Positions 1 to 5,182 of a DNA stretch of 5,182 nucleotides are shown here, in pieces. Origin of the DNA: Bacteroidota bacterium (GTDB lineage: Bacteria > Bacteroidota > Bacteroidia > JAADEI01); NCBI GenBank assembly GCA_015490475.1, contig WFXT01000082.1, forward strand, positions 1 through 5,182, written 5' to 3'. The translations under genes were made by a program, and so were the position numbers. Within the stretch, counting starts at the first letter, position 1. Every line of letters begins with the position of its first letter. The notes under the pieces were generated by a model. The model was not told the origin of the DNA. It saw nothing but the letters and a program-made list of their open reading frames with translations, and did no database searches.

Positions 1-1074
1 AAACTTGGCGGACGAATCCATTACGACATAAATTTTCAACAAGGTGACGACTCCGTAGTTGCCCGAACGGGCTCTATTGCCCCTCTCACTGCTCGCTTTA
101 GACGTGTACGCTTATACAACGGCGGTAAACTTTACGATGGTCTCATCAGTTACAAAGTTCAAATGGACTTCGCTGGTGCCAAAGTCAAGTTTAAAGACGT
201 GTTTTTGGAATTCCATACCAGAAAATGGTGGTTAAAGGGTATTAAGTTTGGTCAGTTCAAGCAGCCCCTTCGTTTTGAAGCCCTCACAAGTAGTAATCAC
301 ATTACCTTCATTGAACGCAGTTACATATCAGAGTTAACAGGAATCCGCGGAACAGGAATTATGCTCCGTGGGGACAAAAAACGATGGGGCTATCAATTCG
401 CAGCAATGTTCAACTCTGGTAAAAACTACGATTTTAAAGGAACTTTTCAGGACCTTAATTATATTTTGAGATTAGCTTTCCTGCCTGCTTTATCAGAAGA
501 TGGCAGTAACTGGTTCTTTATAGGTGTTCATGGTGCCTATTGGCAACCTCCGAGCAGAATTATACACTGGAAATTGAGACCAGAAGTAAGCACTTTGCCC
601 AAGGTAATTGCTACTCCAGATATAATTGTTTCTTCCCTTTCCTCTGGAGGCTTAGAACTGGCACTTAACAGAGGACCTTTAAGTTTTCAAGCAGAAGGAA
701 TGGGATTCTTCATCCAAGGTAAGGATACACTTAATAATGGGATAAATGATAACATAAATGCATTCTACGCCCAACTGTCCTATGTCCTAACAGGAGAGCA
801 CAGGAGCTTCAAAGGTTTGCACAAGGGAGCAGGAGGCGTAAAACCAACCAAACCAATCAATGAAGGGGGACTCGGAGCATGGGAGTTAGCAATTAGATAT
901 AGTCAAGCAGACCTACGAGTTGCTAATGGTGGTGGAACCCTCCAAGGCTTCACTTTTGGAATAAATGCTTATCTAACTTCTGCTGTTAAAGTCAAACTAA
1001 ACTATGTTTATACACTATGGGGCAATGTTGGTGCAATGCATGGAATATCAATAAGGACACAGATAGTGTTTTAA
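1..1074 (+). CDS. Phosphate-selective porin O/P-like outer-membrane beta-barrel protein (5' truncated)
   Basis: The reading frame is open from base 1 and runs 357 codons to TAA at 1072-1074, so the ATG at 163 is an internal methionine, not the start. The visible protein begins with a first-strand pattern (GGRIHYDINF), then ARFRRVRLYNGGKLYDG, a DFAGAKVKFKD stretch, IKFGQFKQPLRFE and ITFIERSYISEL. These follow the order of landmarks in the Porin_O_P (OprO/OprP) family. The C-terminus, IRTQIVF, ends in phenylalanine after alternating residues, the usual BAM recognition signal of outer-membrane barrels. Only the signal peptide and a short N-terminal part should be missing. Family members are trimeric anion or phosphate channels in the outer membrane. 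Substrate specificity cannot be read here, and in Bacteroidota the family is broad, so phosphate selectivity is unproven. The gene converges on the minus-strand lipoprotein gene ending at 1320. Confidence 0.85.
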   Translation, partial: KLGGRIHYDINFQQGDDSVVARTGSIAPLTARFRRVRLYNGGKLYDGLISYKVQMDFAGAKVKFKDVFLEFHTRKWWLKGIKFGQFKQPLRFEALTSSNHITFIERSYISELTGIRGTGIMLRGDKKRWGYQFAAMFNSGKNYDFKGTFQDLNYILRLAFLPALSEDGSNWFFIGVHGAYWQPPSRIIHWKLRPEVSTLPKVIATPDIIVSSLSSGGLELALNRGPLSFQAEGMGFFIQGKDTLNNGINDNINAFYAQLSYVLTGEHRSFKGLHKGAGGVKPTKPINEGGLGAWELAIRYSQADLRVANGGGTLQGFTFGINAYLTSAVKVKLNYVYTLWGNVGAMHGISIRTQIVF

Positions 1075-1130
1075 ACCCGTTTTTCTAAACTTGCCCTTTA
1101 AATGGAGTTCCGTTGATAAAAGTTCTTTCA

Positions 1131-1170
1131 CTCCTCCCCTCCCCGTATGCGGGGAGGGTCCGGGTGTGGG
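1131..1170. repeat. GC-rich palindromic intergenic repeat
   Basis: The core is a perfect 9-bp inverted repeat, CCCTCCCCG (1137-1145) and CGGGGAGGG (1150-1158), around a TATG loop. It is flanked by a pyrimidine-rich left side (CTCCTC) and a right side reading TCCGGGTGTGGG. The pattern 'ctcccctccc...gggagggtcSgggtgDggg' resembles a class of dispersed intergenic repeat seen in many bacterial genomes, whose chance translation reads like 'LPSPxxGRVRVG'. It stands out as a GC-rich island in an AT-rich gap. No T-run follows on either strand, so it is not a canonical intrinsic terminator, although the hairpin could still slow polymerase or protect 3' ends. Only one copy lies in this window, so the repeat status is inferred from recognition of the pattern. 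Confidence 0.55.
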
Positions 1171-1236
1171 TATTTAATCAAACTGAACACGATCTCAAGC
1201 CGTTAGCTCCCCTTCTACTCCTAAATGCTCCTAAAG

Positions 1237-1256
1237 TTGCCATTACACAATGGCAA
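1237..1256. terminator. Candidate bidirectional terminator hairpin between convergent genes
   Basis: A perfect 8-bp inverted repeat, TTGCCATT (1237-1244) and AATGGCAA (1249-1256), encloses a four-base ACAC loop. It lies between two converging genes, 163 bp after the porin stop and 64 bp beyond the stop of the minus-strand lipoprotein gene. On the plus strand it is followed by an AT-rich stretch (GGCATTTATAAATC) rather than a true T-tract, and the minus strand also lacks a good T-tract. The structure is certain from sequence; the terminator role is inferred from position. Confidence 0.35.
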
Positions 1257-1319
1257 GGCATTTATAAATCTAAAGAAGATTGTTTGAAAGCAAAACTGAA
1301 GTTTATATTTCATAATTTC

Positions 1320-2492
1320 TCATCGTTCAAAATATGATTTGTTCTTATAGATAAACTCAATTGCCTGCCTTCTGAGTTCATCAGCACCCATCATAACCAT
1401 CTCCACATCTGAAGGAAATGGGACAGGTCCTTTTATTTCTTTTGCAAGAATATTGCGTGGCACAATTTCCTTATCACCGATTATAACGTACCCAACATTC
1501 TCAAATTTGGTACTAACGTCAATAGGGGCACTGATTACCGTATGATTCCCTTCCATTAAAGAAACTCTGCTATGTATTGCAGCCTCCTTAAACTGTCTGA
1601 TCTCACGAATCGTTGCTTTGAAACGCCTATACACAGGACTTTTTATAGTGTCTCCATCGCTTGTAACAGTTATCTTCCAATCAACAATGCTGTCTTTTTC
1701 TATTGTTTTTTCAATTTGTTCTAAGCTTTCTGGAGAAACTTCAATGTTGTAAATGTCAATCAGGAAGACTTTGTGAAAATTATTAAGCTCCTTATCGTTC
1801 CATACAGGCTTTATCAAAGCCCAGTTGAGTTGTATTGGTTCCCAGACTCCCTTTTCAAGCAAAAATGCTTTTAAGTCCGGGGGCACCCATCGTCCTCGCA
1901 CTACAACACCTATACGCACTGTCCCCTTTTGATAGGCTTGCTCCTTTAACTTCCTTATCTCATGCGGTTTATAAACATAGGAAATCCTGTTAACACGTTC
2001 TAATTTGGTAAGATACTCATAAGCCAAACGAGCGTCCCTATAATCATTACTTTTTAGCAATCGGCGAACTTCAGCCATGTATCGCTGTGCCAATTGTTGT
2101 GCTGTTCGTTGAATCTCGTCTTTAACCCCATCATAAAAATTCAAAGTAGTTTTATCTGCGACAACCTTGCCTGCCTTAACGGGAATGACAGTATATACAA
2201 GGTCCTGTCTGGAATCCACAATTTGCAATAGTGTCAACTTTTCCTCCATACCTTCGGCTGTTGTAACATTTTCCAATGCCATAAGACGTGCTAAATCTCT
2301 ATCCTGAGCAAGGTTAAATGCTTTAATAAGTGCAGAAACCTCATCAGGACCATACTTTCCTTTTTGAATCTTTCTAACTAAGATTTCTATTGCCCGGTCA
2401 TAGTTACCTCGCCTGATATGGGCTTTGTAAGAAGCACATTGCCACAATACAGTTAATGCCGTTATTATTATCATCGTCCGCCAAAGCATCAT
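1320..2492 (-). CDS. Conserved-type Bacteroidota lipoprotein of unknown function, probable TPR-like N-terminal half
   Basis: The gene encodes 390 residues. Residues 1-18 are a hydrophobic signal segment (MMLWRTMIIITALTVLWQ) and Cys19 is the likely lipidated residue, although Gln at -1 is unusual for a lipobox. Residues 22-75 (RRGNYDRAIEILVRKI, then FNLAQDRDLARL) and about 140-165 (SNDYRDARLAYEYLTKL) are helical and look like tetratricopeptide-type repeats. From about 190 (GTVRIGVVVRG) the protein becomes beta-rich, with a late GD (339-340) and PFPSDVEM (358-365). The overall order resembles uncharacterised Bacteroidota lipoproteins as I remember them; no function is known to me. It is the last gene after acyP and the DUF4919-like gene, 60 bp downstream of the latter. 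The ATG at 2492 is followed at once by a second in-frame ATG at 2489. Neither has a Shine-Dalgarno sequence, so the choice between them is open. Real gene: high confidence; function: unknown. Confidence 0.8.
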   Translation of the reverse strand: MMLWRTMIIITALTVLWQCASYKAHIRRGNYDRAIEILVRKIQKGKYGPDEVSALIKAFNLAQDRDLARLMALENVTTAEGMEEKLTLLQIVDSRQDLVYTVIPVKAGKVVADKTTLNFYDGVKDEIQRTAQQLAQRYMAEVRRLLKSNDYRDARLAYEYLTKLERVNRISYVYKPHEIRKLKEQAYQKGTVRIGVVVRGRWVPPDLKAFLLEKGVWEPIQLNWALIKPVWNDKELNNFHKVFLIDIYNIEVSPESLEQIEKTIEKDSIVDWKITVTSDGDTIKSPVYRRFKATIREIRQFKEAAIHSRVSLMEGNHTVISAPIDVSTKFENVGYVIIGDKEIVPRNILAKEIKGPVPFPSDVEMVMMGADELRRQAIEFIYKNKSYFER

Positions 2493-2530
2493 AACATTTT
2501 ATTTTGTGTCCATAAGAGCAATTAATATGC

Positions 2531-2538
2531 CAAAAATA
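2531..2538 (-). promoter_or_regulatory. Possible Bacteroidota -7 promoter element before the TPR-like lipoprotein gene
   Basis: The minus strand reads TATTTTTG, matching the Bacteroidota -7 consensus TAnnTTTG, about 38 bases upstream of the start at 2492 and inside the 60-bp gap after the DUF4919-like gene. No TTG lies at the expected -33 position; the nearest upstream TTG is only nine bases away. The surrounding DNA is AT-rich, so a chance match is quite possible. If real, it would give the last gene its own transcript. Confidence 0.2.
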
Positions 2539-2552
2539 TATCTGTTGCAAAA

Positions 2553-3332
2553 TTACCTATCACGAGCCACACCACCTTTATTATCCTCCTGTTTTTTCTT
2601 CTGTCTCTGTTGCCATTGGACAGCAGGCGTAATATCAAACACAAGCTTTTTTACCTTACTATCCTTTTGCTTTTCAAGATCTACAACATATAGGTAAATG
2701 GAATCGTTATAAAGTTCTATTCGCTTTTTCTTAGACTTTAATCCGCTAATAAAAAGGAAACCATCAGCATGATGTGGAGATATTACGTGTATGGGGGATT
2801 CTTCTGTGCCCATACCAGACAGCCTGATAACAAACGCCATTTTATCAATTAGTTTTTGAACCTTGCGTGCCTGCTCTTCTCTGCCCATAATATGAAATCC
2901 CATAAAGTGAAGATATCTACAAGGAAGGCAAAAGGGGTCCATTTTTAAAGCCTTGTCTAACTCTTCCATTGTTTCAATCAATTCAACCTCCCCAGTTTGA
3001 GAACCTGCAATTTTCATTCTCGCTAACGAAAAAATTCTCATAACTTCTTGGTTATAAGGATTATATTTTGGATGATATATCCATGCATAGTATAGGATAT
3101 GTAACTCGCTTAGCGTCAATGTTGTGTCATACTTATGAAGTCTCTGAAGCCATTTATTATATGTAGTCCTATTAACACGCACTTCTAACCATGCTTTAAG
3201 AGAATCATAGTCAGGAACCATCAATCTCTTAGTAATAAAATCCTGTTCGTCTGCTGCTCCTTCTGGAACTGTTTTGCAACTCCCCATCGCCAGGCTACAC
3301 ACCACTACAACAGACAATAGTCTCAAAATCAT
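2553..3332 (-). CDS. DUF4919-like lipoprotein
   Basis: The gene encodes 259 residues. The N-terminus (MILRLLSVVVVCSLAMGSC) is a lipoprotein signal with a good lipobox ending in Gly-Ser-Cys19, so the mature protein should be anchored in the envelope. Residues about 40-95 carry PDYDSLKAWL, a TLTLSELHILYYAWIY stretch and YNPYN. Residues 168-200 carry VIRLSGMGTEESPIHVIS and DGFLFISGL, and residues 229-236 carry LVFDIT. This order (LxxxELxxLYYG-like, YNPY, SGxG, FDI) matches my recollection of the Bacteroidota DUF4919 family, which has no known function. A Cys-Leu-Pro-Cys pair sits at 135-138. The C-terminal 20 residues are highly charged and probably disordered. The start at 3332 lies 21 bp after the acyP stop on the same strand, indicating an operon. 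No Shine-Dalgarno sequence is visible. Confidence 0.82.
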   Translation of the reverse strand: MILRLLSVVVVCSLAMGSCKTVPEGAADEQDFITKRLMVPDYDSLKAWLEVRVNRTTYNKWLQRLHKYDTTLTLSELHILYYAWIYHPKYNPYNQEVMRIFSLARMKIAGSQTGEVELIETMEELDKALKMDPFCLPCRYLHFMGFHIMGREEQARKVQKLIDKMAFVIRLSGMGTEESPIHVISPHHADGFLFISGLKSKKKRIELYNDSIYLYVVDLEKQKDSKVKKLVFDITPAVQWQQRQKKKQEDNKGGVARDR

Positions 3333-3337
3333 AAGTC

Positions 3338-3352
3338 AAAATTAGTAATTTT
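3338..3352. repeat. AT-rich perfect inverted repeat in the acyP-DUF4919 gap
   Basis: AAAATTA (3338-3344) and TAATTTT (3346-3352) form a 7-bp inverted repeat around a single G and fill most of the 21-bp gap between acyP and the lipoprotein gene. On the minus strand TAATTTTG (3344-3337) also matches the Bacteroidota -7 consensus TAnnTTTG, five bases before the ATG, which would imply a nearly leaderless transcript. No matching -33 TTG is seen. It may be a small operator-like site or simply AT-rich spacer. Confidence 0.25.
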
Positions 3353-3353
3353 T

Positions 3354-3635
3354 CTAATATCGGATATGGAAATCCTGTTCGCCCTCTACCACAGGAATTT
3401 CTTCAACCTTAAAATTGTCAACTCGTGCAGCAGGTGGTCCCTCTTTTGCCCATTCAAGAAACTTACTAACGGATTCTTCGGAGCCTTGAACCTCAAATTC
3501 CACGGAACCATCTTCAACATTGCGAATCCATCCTGTTACCCCCAACCTACGAGCTTCCTCCTGTGCTGAAGCCCTGAAATAAACACCTTGCACTTTACCA
3601 TAAACCCTGCCTCTATATCGTTTTATCATTGACAT
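3354..3635 (-). CDS. acyP: Acylphosphatase
   Basis: The gene encodes a 93-residue enzyme that hydrolyses the carboxyl-phosphate bond of acylphosphates (EC 3.6.1.7), normally in the cytoplasm. The family signatures are clear: GKVQGVYFR (13-21), whose Arg21 binds the acylphosphate, and GWIRNVEDGSVE (35-46), whose Asn39 orients the catalytic water. These are followed by the usual VQGSEESVSKFLEWAKEGPPAARVDNF tail region in the expected order. The length matches the family norm of about 90-100. I chose the ATG at 3635 (MSMIKRY); the ATG at 3629 (MIKRY) is equally plausible. The frame stays open upstream to 3866, but those 77 extra residues have no acylphosphatase similarity and run antisense through the start of gldB, so I reject them. 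It is the first gene of the minus-strand cluster and diverges from gldB across 19 bp. No Shine-Dalgarno sequence is seen. Confidence 0.95.
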   Translation of the reverse strand: MSMIKRYRGRVYGKVQGVYFRASAQEEARRLGVTGWIRNVEDGSVEFEVQGSEESVSKFLEWAKEGPPAARVDNFKVEEIPVVEGEQDFHIRY

Positions 3636-3654
3636 TTGGCTAAATTTTTCAAAT
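3636..3654. promoter_or_regulatory. Short divergent intergenic region between acyP and gldB
   Basis: Only 19 bp separate the acyP start (minus strand) from the gldB start (plus strand), and they are AT-rich. Promoters for both directions must therefore extend into the neighbouring coding sequence or yield very short leaders. Near matches to the Bacteroidota -7 box exist on both strands: CATATTTG on the minus strand at 3657-3650 and TAAATTTT on the plus strand at 3641-3648, each one base off TAnnTTTG. Neither has a well-spaced -33 TTG, so neither is assigned. Their overlap suggests the two directions could interfere with each other. Confidence 0.35.
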
Positions 3655-4695
3655 ATGTTAAAGAAAATAACAATTAGCATTGTTCCTATTGGACTACTTA
3701 TGCTTAGCTGTAATAAAAAGGAACTGCCTGAAAAAGAAGTCAATATTTCATTTTTCAGATATGATTCTGCAATATATTCACACTCGTGGGATAGTGCTTT
3801 CGTTGAATATGTTCTTGATTCCCTATATCCTGCACATCCCCGCATGACAGAAGATTTTTTCATCATTCACCGAATGGGAAAGCCTACTGACACTACCGCA
3901 ATTGAAAACCTTCAGAAACTAATATTGCAAGACCCATATATGCAGGAACTATACGATTCTGTAAAAGTGGCTTTTCCCACAGAGTTTGTCCAGAAGAAAG
4001 TAAAAGAATTACACACCGCTCTGCGTAAGTTAAAAGCAATTTATCCCAATATGCCAGATTATCAAATATACACATATGTAGCGCCTTTTGTTTATAAGTG
4101 TTTTGTTGACAGTAACATACTTGCGTGGGAATTAGATATGTACCTTGGTCCCAAGTTCAAATATTATCCTTCGCTACTCTATCCCCTCTATATGATTCGC
4201 AAATTCAGGCACGAATACATGGTTCCTGATATGTTAAAAGTCATTATGGAAAACCTTTTTCCACCACCAGACCCGATGCCCCACCTCCTTGCCCATATGA
4301 TTTATAATGGCAAGATTTTATATGTCATTGAACAACTTCTTCCCGAATATCACGATACAATCTTGATAGGATGGGAAGGAAAAAAATGGGAATGGGTAAA
4401 GCAATATGAAGCAGACTTATGGGAATACTTCCTAAAACATGACCTGTTGTATAATAATGAATACATCAAATACAGAAAATATGTTCAAGACGGTAATACC
4501 ACTGCTGGATTGCCCCCTGAATCGCCAGGCAACATAGGAACATGGATAGGCTGGCAAATAGTAAGAGCCTATATGGAAAAGCATCCTGAAACAACGCTAT
4601 ATGAATTGCTAACCCATCCAGATACGACGGGGCAATACATATTGCAGGCGTCTGGTTATAGGCCCAAGGCGGGATGGTTAGATTTTCTTAACTAA
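3655..4695 (+). CDS. gldB: Gliding motility lipoprotein GldB
   Basis: The gene encodes 346 residues, a typical GldB length. The N-terminus (MLKKITISIVPIGLLMLSC) is a lipoprotein signal with Leu-Ser-Cys19 as lipobox. The C-terminal half carries the family pattern in order: LDMYLGPKFKYYP (160-172), HMIYNGKILY (214-223), QLLPEYHDT (227-235), YEADLWEYFLKHDLLYNNE (251-269), ESPGNIGTWIGWQIVRAYM (289-307) and the end SGYRPK (333-338). In Flavobacterium johnsoniae GldB is an envelope lipoprotein required for gliding; homologues also occur in Bacteroidota not known to glide, so the gene does not prove motility. No HExxH-type metal motif is seen. The ATG at 3655 gives the signal peptide its normal Lys-Lys n-region, which supports the start. 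The gene diverges from acyP and is followed after 14 bp by a GMC oxidoreductase gene, not by gldC as in F. johnsoniae. Confidence 0.92.
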   Translation: MLKKITISIVPIGLLMLSCNKKELPEKEVNISFFRYDSAIYSHSWDSAFVEYVLDSLYPAHPRMTEDFFIIHRMGKPTDTTAIENLQKLILQDPYMQELYDSVKVAFPTEFVQKKVKELHTALRKLKAIYPNMPDYQIYTYVAPFVYKCFVDSNILAWELDMYLGPKFKYYPSLLYPLYMIRKFRHEYMVPDMLKVIMENLFPPPDPMPHLLAHMIYNGKILYVIEQLLPEYHDTILIGWEGKKWEWVKQYEADLWEYFLKHDLLYNNEYIKYRKYVQDGNTTAGLPPESPGNIGTWIGWQIVRAYMEKHPETTLYELLTHPDTTGQYILQASGYRPKAGWLDFLN

Positions 4696-4709
4696 TTTGG
4701 CAAGTGATT

Positions 4710-5182
4710 ATGCAATATGACGTTTGCATCATTGGGAGCGGTGCCGGTGGCGGACCACCCGCTTGGTTGCTTTCCAAAGCAGGCTTTAAAGTTGTTGTCT
4801 TAGAAAAGGGACCTTGGTTTAAAACAGAACACTTTAGAAAGGACGAACTGGCATGTTGTAGACGAACTGTTTATGATCCGCCCAAAAAGCTGGAACCAAG
4901 AGTATTAGAGTTGCCCCGAGGCGATGGCTCATGGTCTCGTGATATAGTGAGCTTCTGGAATGGGGTTATGGTTGGCGGTTCTTCAAATATTATGAGTGGT
5001 TATTTCCACAGAATGAAACCGGTAGATTTTAAGTTGCTTAGCACTTATGGAGAGATTGAAGGAGCCAACATCGTTGACTGGCCCATAACATATGAAGATT
5101 TAGAACCATATTATACTGCCATAGAAAAACTTGTAGGTATCTCAGGTAAAGTAGTAAAACACAAGTGGCAGGAGCCTCGCTC
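4710..5182 (+). CDS. GMC-family FAD-dependent oxidoreductase (3' truncated)
   Basis: An ATG at 4710 opens 157 codons that run off the right edge. The N-terminus, MQYDVCIIGSGAGGGPPAWL, is a Rossmann FAD-binding strand-turn-helix with GxGxxG at Gly9, Gly11 and Gly14, followed by VVVLEKG, where Glu32 would bind the adenosine ribose. NGVMVGGSSNIMSGYFHRM (84-102) then KPVDF matches the second conserved GMC block near the flavin, and DWPITYEDLEPYYTAIEKL (123-141) is also typical of this family. GMC enzymes oxidise alcohols or sugars with FAD; the catalytic His region near the C-terminus is outside the window, so substrate and subfamily are unknown. There is no signal peptide at this start. The gene lies 14 bp after gldB on the same strand, probably in one transcript. 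A GTG at 4704 is an in-frame alternative start two codons upstream. Confidence 0.88.
   Translation, partial: MQYDVCIIGSGAGGGPPAWLLSKAGFKVVVLEKGPWFKTEHFRKDELACCRRTVYDPPKKLEPRVLELPRGDGSWSRDIVSFWNGVMVGGSSNIMSGYFHRMKPVDFKLLSTYGEIEGANIVDWPITYEDLEPYYTAIEKLVGISGKVVKHKWQEPR

Larger units (their letters stand above)
1075..1319. other. Convergent intergenic region without a credible gene
   Basis: This 245-bp gap lies between the stop of the porin gene (plus strand) and the stop of the lipoprotein gene (minus strand). It holds a GC-rich hairpin at 1137-1158, a second perfect hairpin at 1237-1256, and two copies of CTCCTAAA at 1218-1225 and 1228-1235, ten bases apart. A 74-codon TTG-start frame (1113-1337) crosses it but shows no protein-like features. 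Part of its translation simply reads through the GC-rich repeat, and it overlaps the end of the opposite gene. I see no promoter or RNA gene here. Confidence 0.6.

Noticed and set aside
163..1074. ATG at 163 as the porin start
   Set aside because: The same frame is open back to base 1 and encodes family-specific strands there (GGRIHYD, RFRRVRLYNGG), so the gene begins outside the window.
1218..1235. Two copies of CTCCTAAA ten bases apart
   Set aside because: Only two short copies, with no third unit and no link to a promoter or structure; probably chance.
1113..1337. Open frame of 74 codons starting at TTG in the convergent intergenic gap
   Set aside because: It translates straight through the GC-rich hairpin repeat, overlaps the end of the opposite lipoprotein gene and shows no recognisable domain. 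A GGAG at 1104-1107 is near its TTG, but Shine-Dalgarno use is not evident in this window.
2506..2697. 63-codon plus-strand frame opposite the end of the DUF4919-like gene
   Set aside because: It is antisense to a well-supported gene, and its Cys, Phe and Ser-rich translation is typical of a shadow frame.
3366..3569. 67-codon plus-strand frame inside acyP
   Set aside because: It lies wholly antisense to the acylphosphatase coding sequence and has no protein-like pattern.
3636..3866. N-terminal extension of the acylphosphatase frame upstream of 3635
   Set aside because: The extra 77 residues lack family similarity, would make the protein almost twice the normal length, and run antisense through the signal-peptide region of gldB.
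3893..4075. 60-codon minus-strand frame inside gldB
   Set aside because: It is antisense to gldB with no start signal or domain.

Overview
The window looks like chromosomal DNA from a member of the Bacteroidota. The strongest evidence is a clear GldB-type gliding-motility lipoprotein, a lineage-restricted family. Supporting evidence is a DUF4919-type lipoprotein, a third lipoprotein of a Bacteroidota-like pattern, AT-rich intergenic DNA, and start codons without convincing Shine-Dalgarno sequences. Base composition is moderately AT-rich and looks even throughout. I see no insertion sequence, phage gene, CRISPR array, tRNA or rRNA.

Layout: (1) 1-1074, plus strand: the 3' part of an OprO/OprP-type outer-membrane porin, open at the left edge. 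(2) 1075-1319: a convergent intergenic gap with no credible gene. It holds a GC-rich hairpin repeat of a widely dispersed type and a second perfect hairpin that could end transcription from either side. (3) 3635 down to 1320, minus strand: a compact probable operon of acylphosphatase (acyP), a DUF4919-like lipoprotein and a conserved-type lipoprotein of unknown function, with gaps of 21 and 60 bp. (4) 3636-3654: a 19-bp divergent gap. (5) 3655-4695, plus strand: gldB. (6) 4710-5182, plus strand: the N-terminal part of an FAD-dependent GMC-family oxidoreductase, cut off by the window end and probably co-transcribed with gldB.

Four of the six genes encode predicted envelope proteins: one porin and three lipoproteins. 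A shared envelope role for the acyP-DUF4919-lipoprotein cluster is only an inference from proximity; acylphosphatase itself is normally a cytoplasmic housekeeping enzyme. I found no convincing new multi-gene system. The points most worth following are the two uncharacterised lipoproteins behind acyP, gldB paired with a GMC oxidoreductase rather than gldC, and the structured convergent intergenic region.
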